In this document: positions 1 through 6,299 of the stretch, piece after piece
Position numbering within the stretch: position 1 is the stretch's first letter
Layout: each line of letters begins with the position of its first letter
Assembly: GCA_964570525.1 (NCBI GenBank)
Contig: CAZMYO010000022.1
Span: 1 to 17,057, forward strand
Origin: CAZMYO01 sp964570525
Lineage (GTDB): Bacteria > Patescibacteriota > Patescibacteriia > Magasanikbacterales > GWA2-37-8
DNA length: 17,057 nucleotides
Reading direction: 5' to 3'
The notes under the pieces: model-generated
What the model was told of the DNA's origin: nothing
Databases searched by the model: none
The model's input: only the letters and a program-made list of their open reading frames with translations
Translations under genes and position numbers: made by a program

Positions 1-2
1 CC

Positions 3-89
3 AACCCCCCGGCAAACGTTGATTTAAATGGAGACGGCAAAGTAAACTTAGTTGATTTTAGTATCATGGCGTATTATTGGACAGGCTAA
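3..89 (+). CDS. C-terminal end of a dockerin-tailed protein (partial)
   Basis: An open frame runs from the window edge to TAA at 87-89. The 28 visible residues contain DLNGDGKVNLVDFSIMAYYW, a dockerin type I-like calcium-binding half repeat (D-x-N-x-D-G-x-V-N-x-x-D) followed by the usual hydrophobic helix. Dockerins are short C-terminal modules that dock onto cohesin domains, often on the cell surface. The two genes downstream on the same strand both carry cohesin-like domains, so a local dockerin-cohesin partnership is plausible. Everything N-terminal lies outside the window, so the function of the rest of the protein is unknown. A calcium-binding EF-hand-like tail without a dockerin role is the alternative. 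Confidence 0.7.
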   Translation, partial: NPPANVDLNGDGKVNLVDFSIMAYYWTG

Positions 90-100
90 CCAGGTTAGCC
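84..100. repeat. Small perfect palindrome over the stop codon
   Basis: GGCTAACC and GGTTAGCC are perfect 8-bp arms around a single A. The stop codon of the dockerin-tailed gene lies in the left arm. No T-run follows, so it is not a convincing terminator. It may be a remnant of the repeat array that starts just downstream. Confidence 0.4.
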
Positions 101-101
101 A

Positions 102-170
102 TACACGAAACTACACGAATATGAACACTAAAGTAAACGAATGAATATGGACACTAAAAAACACGAAAAT
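102..170. repeat. Left flanking repeat array of the GxxExxY element
   Basis: This is a degenerate array built from ACACGAA and CACTAAA units. Positions 151-170 match the reverse complement of 605-624 at 19 of 20 bases. Positions 150-167 match the reverse complement of 630-647 at 17 of 18 bases. The first ten codons of the downstream ORF (MNMDTKKHEN) are encoded by the array itself. Matching inverted arrays on both sides of one nuclease ORF suggest a small mobile or repeat-associated element; that mobility is an inference. Confidence 0.6.
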
Positions 171-1478
171 TTGTTATATAAGGAGCTTTCCTATCAAATA
201 CAAGGAGCAGCTTTTGAGGTACGCAAAAATTTTGGGTCAGGCCTCAAAGAAAGTATTTATCAGAATGCTTTGGCCGAAGAGTTCAGATCAAGAAATTTGC
301 GATTTGAGAAAGAGAAGTCTATTCAAATATTTTCTCCCAAAACAGGCAAGTTTCTTGGTTCCTATCGTCCAGATTTTATTGTTGATGGAAAAATTTTGGT
401 TGAGCTGAAAGCAGTAGAAAAAATTCCAAAGCTGTTTCTTGACCAGCTCTATTCTTATTTAAGAAATAGCGAGTATGAGCTGGGTTATTTCATAAATTTT
501 GCCTCTCCTAAACTCTATGTTAAAAGAGTAATTTTTACGAATGACAGAAAGCCATTTATTAAAAATACACAAAAAGACACGAATATGATACGAATAGTCA
601 CTAAATTTTCGTGTTTATTAGTGTGTTTATTCGTATTTTTTAGTGTCTCTTCTGCGAGGGCGGCGGAGTTGTTTTTTGATAACAATAATAAAGTTTTAGG
701 AATAGACCAAACATTCAAAGTCGATTTTTTGCTTAATACCGAGAAAGAAACGGTCAACGCTGTTGACGGCACCCTTCTGTTTCCCGCCGATCTGGTTGAG
801 GTGAAAGAAATTCGCGATGGGAATTCTATTATTAATTTGTGGGTAGAGCGGCCAAAATTAGTGGCAGGAAAAATAGTATTCTCGGGCATTACCCCTGGCG
901 GCTATCGAGGCGATCGAGGACAACTTTTCTCTGTTATTTTCCACACACTCAAGACCGGAGATGGTTTGTTTGATTTTTCTCAAATTCACGTTCTCCTTAA
1001 CGATGGGCAAGGAACCGAGGTAAAAACTACTATTACTCCGATGAAAATATCGGTGTCAACCAAATCTACCAGCCCCCCAACATCCTATGATATCGTTGAT
1101 GCTGACCCTCCCGAGGCTTTTACACTTTCGCTCGGTCGGGAAAAAAGTATTGAGAACAACAAATGGTTTGTAGTTTTTGCCACCCAAGACAAGGGGGTTG
1201 GTATTGACCACTATGAAATTCAGGAAGCGTTTCGTAGCCAGCCCGATGATGGCAAGTGGCTTTCGGCAACTAGTCCGTTTATCTTAAAAGATCAGGGCTT
1301 GGGGAGTTATATCTTTGTTAAAGCGATTGATAAAAAGGGCAACCAGCGAGTAGCCATACTCGCTCCGACTTCTTTCTTTGGTAGGTATAAAAAATATCTC
1401 ATTTGGAGTATACTACTAGTAGGGTTTAGTTTAATAATTGGGGGATTATGGAAAAAAAGGAGAGGCAAACATTTGTAG
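141..1478 (+). CDS. In-frame fusion of GxxExxY nuclease-like domain to membrane-anchored cohesin-domain protein
   Basis: A 445-residue ORF with two unrelated halves. Residues 1-140 form a GxxExxY protein (PDDEXK_3-like): G34-L-K-E37-S-I-Y40, then RPDF with D78 and E88-L-K90, the PD-(D/E)xK pattern. That family normally ends near the KPFI seen at about 137-140. Here the frame continues through Met149 (ATG at 585) into a hydrophobic signal-peptide core, an ARAA cleavage-like site near 172-175, a cohesin-like beta domain (about 176-305), an Ig/FnIII-like domain beginning DADPPEAF, a C-terminal TM (YLIWSILLVGFSLIIGGLW) and a basic tail. No Shine-Dalgarno sequence precedes 141 or 585. The cohesin half could therefore be translated from 585 as a 297-residue exported protein, with the nuclease as a separate, stop-less product. 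It overlaps the next gene by 31 bp. Domain calls are confident; whether one fused protein is made is uncertain. Confidence 0.75.
   Translation: MNMDTKKHENLLYKELSYQIQGAAFEVRKNFGSGLKESIYQNALAEEFRSRNLRFEKEKSIQIFSPKTGKFLGSYRPDFIVDGKILVELKAVEKIPKLFLDQLYSYLRNSEYELGYFINFASPKLYVKRVIFTNDRKPFIKNTQKDTNMIRIVTKFSCLLVCLFVFFSVSSARAAELFFDNNNKVLGIDQTFKVDFLLNTEKETVNAVDGTLLFPADLVEVKEIRDGNSIINLWVERPKLVAGKIVFSGITPGGYRGDRGQLFSVIFHTLKTGDGLFDFSQIHVLLNDGQGTEVKTTITPMKISVSTKSTSPPTSYDIVDADPPEAFTLSLGREKSIENNKWFVVFATQDKGVGIDHYEIQEAFRSQPDDGKWLSATSPFILKDQGLGSYIFVKAIDKKGNQRVAILAPTSFFGRYKKYLIWSILLVGFSLIIGGLWKKRRGKHL
605..647. repeat. Right flanking inverted repeat, encoding signal-peptide core
   Basis: Two tandem units of the TTCGTGTTTA-TTAGTGT type lie in inverted orientation to the array at 102-170. 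The repeat ends at 647, exactly at codon 169 of the surrounding ORF. In this frame it encodes much of the hydrophobic stretch CLLVCLFVFFSV, which acts as the signal-peptide core of the cohesin half. The likely native cleavage region (SSARAAELFF) starts immediately after it. Confidence 0.6.
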
Positions 1479-3247
1479 ATGGGGTGGTTTTCGCTAAGAG
1501 ACCCTATTTGCGATTGCAGCGTTTTTCTATATTTTTATTTTTCGGTTTATTTTTAGCGCTCGGCGGGCTATATTCCGAAACGGCCCAAGCGGCCACATTG
1601 TATTTCTCTCCAAATTCAGGCGCACACTCAATCGGCCAAAGTTTTTCGGTGGGGGTGTATGTATCAAGCAAAGAACAGGCCGCCAACGCAGTCCAAGGAA
1701 CAGTATCCTATCCGGCGGACAAGCTTCAACTCACCTCCCTTTCCAAAGGAGGCTCAATAATAAGTTTGTGGGTTCAGGAGCCAACCTTTGGCGCGGGAAG
1801 CGCTAATTTTGAGGGGGTAGTACTCAATCCGGGGTTCACCGGAAACGGTAAGATTGTTACTCTTAATTTTAAGGTGAAGGCCGCCGGTGAAGCCCAACTT
1901 ACTTTTTCTTCTGGTTCAGTTCTTGCTAATGATGGTCAAGGAACCAATATACTCTCCGGTTTGGGAAACGCTTCGTTTATTTTAAGGAGCGTAAGCGAGC
2001 CCACGCTCACCGCGCCAGAATCCACCAGCCCGGTGGAGCGAGCCGGAACACCAGTAGCGCCAAAGGTGTCTTCGCCCACGCATCCCGACCCGACGAAATG
2101 GTATAGTAATTCCGCCCCTCAATTTGAGTGGTCGCTTCCGAATAATGTTACCGGGGCCAGTTTTCTAATTAGTAAAGATTCAAATTCTAACCCCGGCACC
2201 TACTCGGATGGTTTAGTAAGCACTCACACTTATCAAGCGGTTGATGATGGAATTTGGTACTTCCACCTGCGTCTGCGCAACGCTCAAGGCTGGGGATCAA
2301 TTACGCATTTTCGTTTTCAGGTGGATACCGAGCCGCCCCGGCCATTTGACATTCAATTCTCCCAGGGAGCAGAAACAGAAAATCCCCAGCCAGAAGTTTC
2401 GTTTTATACCACCGATGAACTTTCGGGTGTAGATTACTATCGAATTAGAGTTGGCGATGGTAATCCCATTGATCTCGATGCCTCTAAGGTGGTAAAAGGC
2501 AAGCCATATGTTTTACCAGCGCAAGAAGCCGGCAAACACACTCTTTACATTCGGGTTTTTGATAAGGCTGGTAATATAAAGACTGCGGTGGCAGAATTTG
2601 CCGTAACTGCTTTGGCGCCACCACAAATCACAGAATATCCTAATGAGTTGCGTGAACGGGATATCTTAGCCGCGAAGGGAAAAACTTTCCCGGAATCAGA
2701 AGTTACCATATGGTTACAGTTGGAACGCGAGGATCCTAAGCAGCAAACAGTTAGAAGCGACACCCACGGAAATTTTAAATTTATTGCTGATGAGCGCGTG
2801 AAAGAAGGTGTTTACAAATTGTGGGCGGAGGTAGTGGATAAGCGGGGGGCACGGAGTTTACCAAGCGAAAAGATTGTTATTCCAGTGAAGCGCTCGCCGC
2901 TCTTGGACATCGGCTATAAAACAGTTAGCCTGCTCGCCATTATTATTCAATTCTTTGCTTTGATAATATTCATCATCCTTTTAATATGGTACACCTGGCA
3001 TCGGATTAGGGCTTTGCGCCAAAGGATTGGTCGGGAGATTAAGGATGTGGAAATCGGAGTACATCAGGCTTTCGATATTTTACGCGAAGATGTGCGTAAA
3101 CATTTGAAATTATTGGAGAAAGTAAAGTCAAAGCGGGAGTTAACTGTGGAAGAAGAAAAAATTATCAGGCAACTAAGGAGAGATTTGGATATCACGGAAA
3201 AAATGGTTAATAAAAAGATTGAAAAGATCGAGGAAGACATAAAATAA
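1448..3247 (+). CDS. Membrane-anchored cohesin/Ig-like surface protein with C-terminal coiled coil
   Basis: A 599-residue paralogue of the cohesin half upstream. It has a long basic n-region, a hydrophobic signal core (FSIFLFFGLFLALGGLY) and a TAQAA cleavage-like site near residue 48. A cohesin-like domain (about 49-175) follows and shares motifs with its neighbour, such as YPADKLQL versus FPADLVEV, GSIISLWVQEP versus NSIINLWVERP, and the exact NDGQGT. Next come two or three Ig/FnIII-like domains (one starting DTEPPRPFDI, another TALAPPQITEYP), a TM at about 490-515, and a charged cytoplasmic coiled coil of about 80 residues. The start at 1448 follows GGGGGATT and lies inside the upstream gene, so the two are probably co-transcribed and translationally coupled. 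The likely role is a surface anchor for dockerin-bearing partners; its ligand is not shown by the sequence. Confidence 0.8.
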   Translation: MEKKERQTFVDGVVFAKRPYLRLQRFSIFLFFGLFLALGGLYSETAQAATLYFSPNSGAHSIGQSFSVGVYVSSKEQAANAVQGTVSYPADKLQLTSLSKGGSIISLWVQEPTFGAGSANFEGVVLNPGFTGNGKIVTLNFKVKAAGEAQLTFSSGSVLANDGQGTNILSGLGNASFILRSVSEPTLTAPESTSPVERAGTPVAPKVSSPTHPDPTKWYSNSAPQFEWSLPNNVTGASFLISKDSNSNPGTYSDGLVSTHTYQAVDDGIWYFHLRLRNAQGWGSITHFRFQVDTEPPRPFDIQFSQGAETENPQPEVSFYTTDELSGVDYYRIRVGDGNPIDLDASKVVKGKPYVLPAQEAGKHTLYIRVFDKAGNIKTAVAEFAVTALAPPQITEYPNELRERDILAAKGKTFPESEVTIWLQLEREDPKQQTVRSDTHGNFKFIADERVKEGVYKLWAEVVDKRGARSLPSEKIVIPVKRSPLLDIGYKTVSLLAIIIQFFALIIFIILLIWYTWHRIRALRQRIGREIKDVEIGVHQAFDILREDVRKHLKLLEKVKSKRELTVEEEKIIRQLRRDLDITEKMVNKKIEKIEEDIK

Positions 3248-3250
3248 CGC

Positions 3251-3287
3251 AAATTAAAAAATCGTCCCGACGTAACATCGGGACGAT
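3251..3287. terminator. Bidirectional terminator-like hairpin
   Basis: Perfect 10-bp arms ATCGTCCCGA (3261-3270) and TCGGGACGAT (3278-3287) enclose a 7-nt loop, just after the stop at 3247. The A-rich run at 3251-3260 becomes a U-tract on the minus strand, so it best terminates the small minus-strand gene at 3413-3712. It may also close the cohesin operon. Confidence 0.65.
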
Positions 3288-3412
3288 TGGTTAGATTTGG
3301 AAGGGGCGGGGACATGAGCGATAGCATGTATCACTAGGTCCTCGCTGGCCTGCCTGCAATGCCAGCAATCTGGCTTGCGTGGCGAGTGGGTAGGTGCGTT
3401 GGCTAGGTTAGC

Positions 3413-3712
3413 CTAGTTGGACATTTGGCGGCGGTGGTCGAAGCGGACGGCGCCAAACTTGGTCGGCAACGGGATGAGCTCGGACAAACCACCACCGACT
3501 TCTCCGTAGTGCCCGCATTCGGCCCAGAAAGCGTGAAGATTCTCTTCTTCGAGCTTACTTCGCTTCTCTTCCTCCAGGATGAGGATGTGCGAGGCGCTGC
3601 CGTAGGGAAAGTTCCATCCTCGCCCGGACAATCCCTCGTTCGCCGAGTAGTCGGTGGCGTCCCGGTGTGTGCGAAAACCACCATTTCGACGATCTGTGCG
3701 CTTCAGTTTCAT
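3413..3712 (-). CDS. Small orphan protein, 99 aa
   Basis: The product is 99 residues, basic at the N-terminus (MKLKRTDRRNGG) with a charged helix-prone middle (LEEEKRSKLEEE) and no recognisable domain, signal peptide or TM. Coding is supported by CAGGAGG eight bases before the ATG, a TTGACA-17-TATCCT promoter about 60-80 bases upstream, and a terminator hairpin downstream. Other frames in this stretch lack such signals. The gene is GC-rich relative to dus and the toxin-antitoxin genes nearby. The 3' untranslated part (about 3288-3412) holds nothing I recognise. Function is unknown. It belongs to the group of strongly expressed-looking, single-gene orphan units seen several times in this window. 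Confidence 0.7.
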   Translation of the reverse strand: MKLKRTDRRNGGFRTHRDATDYSANEGLSGRGWNFPYGSASHILILEEEKRSKLEEENLHAFWAECGHYGEVGGGLSELIPLPTKFGAVRFDHRRQMSN

Positions 3713-3767
3713 GAGAACAGCCTCCTGTTGGTTGGCCTGCCGATGAACTTCTTTTCAGCACAAGAGT

Positions 3768-3798
3768 AAAGGATACACTATCCTTTATTTTTTGTCAA
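3768..3798 (-). promoter_or_regulatory. Promoter of the 99-aa orphan gene with a palindrome over the -10
   Basis: Read on the minus strand, TTGACA (3793-3798) is followed by exactly 17 bases and TATCCT (3770-3775). The -10 region lies in a perfect palindrome with arms AAAGGATA and TATCCTTT around CAC (3768-3786), a good candidate operator. Confidence 0.7.
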
Positions 3799-3800
3799 AC

Positions 3801-3820
3801 CCCGTGTACACCCGTGTACA
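3801..3820. repeat. Tandem CCCGTGTACA repeat forming a palindrome
   Basis: Two exact tandem copies of CCCGTGTACA also create the inverted repeat TGTACAC-CC-GTGTACA (3805-3820). It lies directly upstream of the -35 box of the 99-aa gene and 20 bases after the dus stop. It could be a regulator-binding site, or a weak hairpin behind dus. Confidence 0.5.
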
Positions 3821-3840
3821 AAAGCGCTATGGTGACGCGG

Positions 3841-4812
3841 TTAAGAGGGGCTAAAAGTAAGAAAAAATTCATTTACAATTTGTTCTACTTCCCCGGGGTT
3901 TTTTGCGGCCATGAGTTTGATGCGAAGTTCTTTGGCGCCAGCAAAGCCGTTTACATAGGCTTTGTAGTGTTTTTTCATAATATCAAAACTCTTTTTATCT
4001 CCCAGAAGTTCTTTAAACAAATAGGTGTGCTCAACCATAACTTTTAATTTTTCCTCGGTAGAGGGGAACTTACGAGCGAACAGCCAAGGATTGCCAAAAA
4101 TTCCTCGGCCAATCATAATTCCGTCGGCTCCAGTTTGCTCCACTTTTTTTTCGGCGTCAGCCATGTCTTTCACATCGCCGTTTCCCAGAATCAATGTTTT
4201 CGTTGGCGAGTTGTCGTAGCGATCGCGCAGTTCCACCGCGCGGGCGATTTCTTCCCAGTGCGCCGGCACCGAAGACATTTCTTTGCGCGTGCGCGCGTGA
4301 ATCGTGATGGCGGCGAGCTGTGTTTCCAATAATGCGGGGAGCCACTCGTTGAGTTCATTTTTATGGTAGCCAGTTCTGGTTTTTACCGAGACAGGAAGAT
4401 TGCCGGCACCTTTTTGAGTGGCGCGGATACATTCTTGAGCCAGTTTTGGATTTCTTATCATCGCCGCTCCGGAACCTTGTTTTTCCACATTTCTATCCGG
4501 GCAGCCCATGTTAATATCTATGCCGTCAAAGCCAAGTTCTTGGATAAGGAGGGCGGTTTTATAAAAGTTTTCCGGTTTGGAACCGAAAATTTGGGCTACT
4601 ATGGGGCGCTCGCTTTCGCTATAGGCGAGATCAATCATAACCGCTTCCTTACCGGGAGAGTTGAGCCCATCACAAGATACAAACTCCGTCCACATAATAT
4701 CGGGCTTGCCATATTTGGCGATAATCCGGCGAAAGGCGGCGTCGGTAACATTAGCCATCGGGGCGAGGCAGAAAATTGGCTTCGGTAAATTTTTCCAAAA
4801 TCCGGAAATCAT
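3841..4812 (-). CDS. dus: tRNA-dihydrouridine synthase
   Basis: A flavin-dependent enzyme that reduces uridines to dihydrouridine in tRNA D-loops. From the chosen start the protein has 323 residues, normal for the family. Diagnostic motifs appear in order: FMN-binding barrel start APMANVTDAAFRR; NMGCPDRNVEKQGSGAAM with the catalytic Cys of GCP; KTRTGY; ITIHARTR; GNGDV; and DGIMIGRGIFGNPWLF at the phosphate-binding end. The frame is open upstream to 4890. However, the extension MSRFCMNEMNQQ...IPTFC is encoded by a palindromic repeat, and its first ATG lies at or before the predicted transcription start. The family normally begins close to FWKxLxKPI, so ATG at 4812 is preferred. No clear Shine-Dalgarno sequence is present. 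DusB-like motifs fit best, but the subfamily is not certain. Confidence 0.9.
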   Translation of the reverse strand: MISGFWKNLPKPIFCLAPMANVTDAAFRRIIAKYGKPDIMWTEFVSCDGLNSPGKEAVMIDLAYSESERPIVAQIFGSKPENFYKTALLIQELGFDGIDINMGCPDRNVEKQGSGAAMIRNPKLAQECIRATQKGAGNLPVSVKTRTGYHKNELNEWLPALLETQLAAITIHARTRKEMSSVPAHWEEIARAVELRDRYDNSPTKTLILGNGDVKDMADAEKKVEQTGADGIMIGRGIFGNPWLFARKFPSTEEKLKVMVEHTYLFKELLGDKKSFDIMKKHYKAYVNGFAGAKELRIKLMAAKNPGEVEQIVNEFFLTFSPS

Positions 4813-4827
4813 ACAAAAGGTAGGAAT

Positions 4828-4851
4828 TCCCGACGCGAGTCGGGATCCTCG
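4828..4851 (-). repeat. Palindromic repeat, copy in the dus leader
   Basis: On the minus strand this reads CGAGGATCCCGACTCGCGTC and continues GGGA. It contains a CCCGAC/GTCGGG hairpin. It matches the copy at 5029-5053 except for one inserted base, in inverted orientation. It sits in the 5' leader of dus. Confidence 0.75.
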
Positions 4852-4893
4852 ATTTTGTTGATTCATTTCGTTCATACAAAATCGGGACAATAT

Positions 4894-4922
4894 AGCATAA
4901 ACTGAAAAAAGTCTTTTGTCAA
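4894..4922 (-). promoter_or_regulatory. Promoter of dus
   Basis: On the minus strand TTGACA is followed by 17 bases and TATGCT (4894-4899). Transcription would start near 4887, giving a leader of about 75 nt before the ATG at 4812. The -35 occupies 4917-4922. Confidence 0.65.
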
Positions 4923-4938
4923 TGTTTCTGATAGTTAC

Positions 4939-4967
4939 TTGACAGCGGCCGTTTTTAGTGTTAAACT
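4939..4967 (+). promoter_or_regulatory. Promoter of the toxin-antitoxin pair
   Basis: TTGACA (4939-4944), 17 bases, TAAACT (4962-4967). It is divergent from the dus promoter, and the two -35 boxes are only about 16 bases apart. The leader to the antitoxin ATG is about 138 nt, unusually long for such an operon. Confidence 0.65.
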
Positions 4968-5010
4968 ATAAATGACTTAAAGGTTAACTTTAAAATTATA
5001 AGCGAAGCTT

Positions 5011-5053
5011 GTCCCGATCCCGAAGGATCGAGGATCCCGACTCGCCGTCGGGA
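5011..5053 (+). repeat. Palindromic repeat, copy in the toxin-antitoxin leader
   Basis: Two hairpins occur in tandem: CGATCC-CGAA-GGATCG, then CCCGAC-TCGCC-GTCGGG. The second part (5029-5053) is the same repeat as in the dus leader, so both divergent transcripts carry it in the same orientation relative to their own direction. Confidence 0.7.
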
Positions 5054-5068
5054 AAAGTCAGGCCTCGC

Positions 5069-5094
5069 AAGAAAGAAAATAAATTTTCTTTCTT
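5069..5094 (+). repeat. AT-rich perfect hairpin in the antitoxin leader
   Basis: Perfect 12-bp arms AAGAAAGAAAAT and ATTTTCTTTCTT surround AA, ending 18 bases before the antitoxin ATG. It lacks GC pairs, so it is not a classical terminator. It could be an operator for the antitoxin or a translation-controlling hairpin. Confidence 0.55.
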
Positions 5095-5112
5095 AACTCA
5101 TCCTTAGAAATT

Positions 5113-5340
5113 ATGGAACAGCCGGAAACCATAGTGGGAGTCAGGGATTTACGCAAAAATTTAGAAAGTTATATTTCTCAAATAGCCCAAGGGCGGAGTT
5201 TTATTGTAGTTAAGAGATCCAAACCAGTCTTCATCATTACCCCGATTGGCGCCGGCGATGATACCTGGGAAGAGATTGTTGATTTTACTAAAATTAAAAA
5301 AGGCGGTGTAAAAATAGAAGAAATTTTATCCCGAATGTAA
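5113..5340 (+). CDS. Phd/YefM-family antitoxin
   Basis: A 75-residue protein with the Phd/YefM DNA-binding N-terminal fold: VGVRDLRKNLESYISQIAQG, then SFIVVKRSKPVFIITPI, the usual 'RNKPVAVLVPL'-like strand. The C-terminal 25 residues (KIKKGGVKIEEILSRM) would wrap the toxin. Such antitoxins neutralise a RelE/ParE-type toxin and repress their own operon. The toxin gene starts 4 bases after the stop, which fits a co-transcribed pair. No clear Shine-Dalgarno sequence precedes the ATG (CCTTAGAAATT). Confidence 0.88.
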   Translation: MEQPETIVGVRDLRKNLESYISQIAQGRSFIVVKRSKPVFIITPIGAGDDTWEEIVDFTKIKKGGVKIEEILSRM

Positions 5341-5344
5341 TTGT

Positions 5345-5584
5345 ATGGTGGATAGAATTCAAAAAGCTCTTAATAAATTTTCTGAAAAAGAAAGGGAGCT
5401 GGTTAAGGATTTGTTATATAAAATAAAAAACAACAAACTAGACAATGTAGATATTAAAAAATTAAAAGGCCGCGATGATATTTATCGAGTTAGAAAGGGA
5501 AAAATCAGAATAATCTTTAGAATACATACAGAGGAAACATATTTGTTGGCAATAGAAAGACGGAGCGATAGAACACATGCTTAA
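5345..5584 (+). CDS. RelE/ParE-superfamily toxin
   Basis: A 79-residue protein with RelE-like order: N-terminal helices (QKALNKFSEKERELVKDLLYKI), then KKLKGRDDIYRVRKGKIRIIFRI, the strand hairpin and arginine-rich core typical of RelE mRNA interferases. It ends LLAIERRSDRTHA with basic and His residues where catalytic side chains usually lie. Its length is normal for the family. It immediately follows the Phd/YefM antitoxin and is followed within 11 bases by a strong terminator, so the operon is two genes. Ribosome-dependent mRNA cleavage is inferred from family membership; a ParE-like gyrase target is the alternative. Confidence 0.85.
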   Translation: MVDRIQKALNKFSEKERELVKDLLYKIKNNKLDNVDIKKLKGRDDIYRVRKGKIRIIFRIHTEETYLLAIERRSDRTHA

Positions 5585-5594
5585 AAAAATAGAA

Positions 5595-5626
5595 GCCCCC
5601 GCTGAATTAGCGGGGGCGTTTGTTTT
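5595..5626. terminator. Bidirectional intrinsic terminator
   Basis: GCCCCCGCT (5595-5603), loop GAATT, AGCGGGGGC (5609-5617), then GTTTGTTTT. On the minus strand the same hairpin is followed by TTCTATTTTTTT. It closes the toxin-antitoxin operon on the plus strand and the 162-aa gene unit on the minus strand. Confidence 0.9.
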
Positions 5627-5717
5627 ACGCTTTCTGGCGTTGCCAGGCAATGTAACAGGAAAAGAGCGCAAATAAAGAGCCGATAGACGAGACGGCAAAG
5701 ATCCTGGCGGGCCCCAT
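5625..5717 (-). CDS. Possible 30-residue single-TM peptide
   Basis: A short minus-strand frame reads MGPARIFAVSSIGSLFALFS and then CYIAWQRQKA. It is one hydrophobic segment with positive flanks, and its stop lies directly at the terminator hairpin. It follows the 162-aa gene by 27 bases and would be co-transcribed with it. The ATG has no Shine-Dalgarno sequence. The AAGGAG at the end of the upstream gene would instead favour initiation a little upstream, where there is no standard start codon in this frame. It is plausible because of its position and composition only. Confidence 0.35.
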   Translation of the reverse strand: MGPARIFAVSSIGSLFALFSCYIAWQRQKA

Positions 5718-5744
5718 GAGGCTTGGATGAGACCAGTTCGTCGT

Positions 5745-6233
5745 TCAGGCGTTCTCCTTTTTGCGTTGTAGTTTGGGTGTGACCGAACCATTGAGTTCAC
5801 TTGTCATATACGGCTTACAAAGAGCGAATATGCGGGAAAATTGAACCCGCTGCTGTTTCGCAATCTTGGCCGCTGCATCGAGCATTTTCGCCAGCTGCCT
5901 TCGGCCCCGCTTGCGGTCCCCATCGGCTTGTCTCCGTAATTCAGTAACACAATGCTGGAAGAACTCCTCCACTTTGTCGTAGCGCAGACGAAGAACTGCT
6001 TCAGCGAGCTCGCGCAGAGAACCATCATAACCGGCAACCTGTACGGTATGCTTATTTGCATTTGCGGCCGACACCTTTTCCCAGAAAAAGTACGAGGGAT
6101 CAGATTTGCCAAAATCATTTTCTTGCTTGGCGCACTTGGCGCAAAACGAATGGTCCCCGACGAATTGGGTGCGGCGAACCCACGTCGCAGGTTTTTCGCA
6201 CACGCAGTAAAGATTTTTTTGCTTTGGCGGCAT
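5745..6233 (-). CDS. Cys-rich N-terminus small protein, 162 aa
   Basis: The N-terminus carries YCVCEKP and, about 20 residues later, FCAKCAK: two Cys pairs (CxC and CxxC) that could bind zinc. A FFWEKV segment follows, then a long charged helical region (LRELAEAVLRLRYDKVEEFF) and a basic KRGRRQLAKML stretch that could contact nucleic acid or the ribosome. No signal peptide or TM is seen. GAGGAG lies seven bases before the ATG, and a TTGACA-17-TAAACT promoter starts about 55 bases upstream, so this is a confidently expressed gene. I do not recognise the family. A zinc-ribbon regulatory or RNA-binding role is a guess. Confidence 0.75.
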   Translation of the reverse strand: MPPKQKNLYCVCEKPATWVRRTQFVGDHSFCAKCAKQENDFGKSDPSYFFWEKVSAANANKHTVQVAGYDGSLRELAEAVLRLRYDKVEEFFQHCVTELRRQADGDRKRGRRQLAKMLDAAAKIAKQQRVQFSRIFALCKPYMTSELNGSVTPKLQRKKENA

Positions 6234-6258
6234 CGTGTTTCTCCTCTCAAGATAAGAT

Positions 6259-6287
6259 AGTTTAGGTTAAAAGGATTTTTTTGTCAA
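6259..6287 (-). promoter_or_regulatory. Promoter of the 162-aa Cys-rich gene
   Basis: On the minus strand TTGACA (6282-6287), 17 bases, TAAACT (6259-6264). The predicted leader is about 20 nt and contains the GAGGAG ribosome-binding site. Confidence 0.75.
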
Positions 6288-6299
6288 AATATATGCGGC

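Noticed and set aside
4363..4788. Plus-strand 141-codon frame inside dus
   Set aside because: It is antisense to a clearly recognised enzyme, with no initiation signals.
4813..4890. N-terminal extension of Dus
   Set aside because: It is encoded by the palindromic repeat, and its first ATG lies at or before the predicted transcription start.
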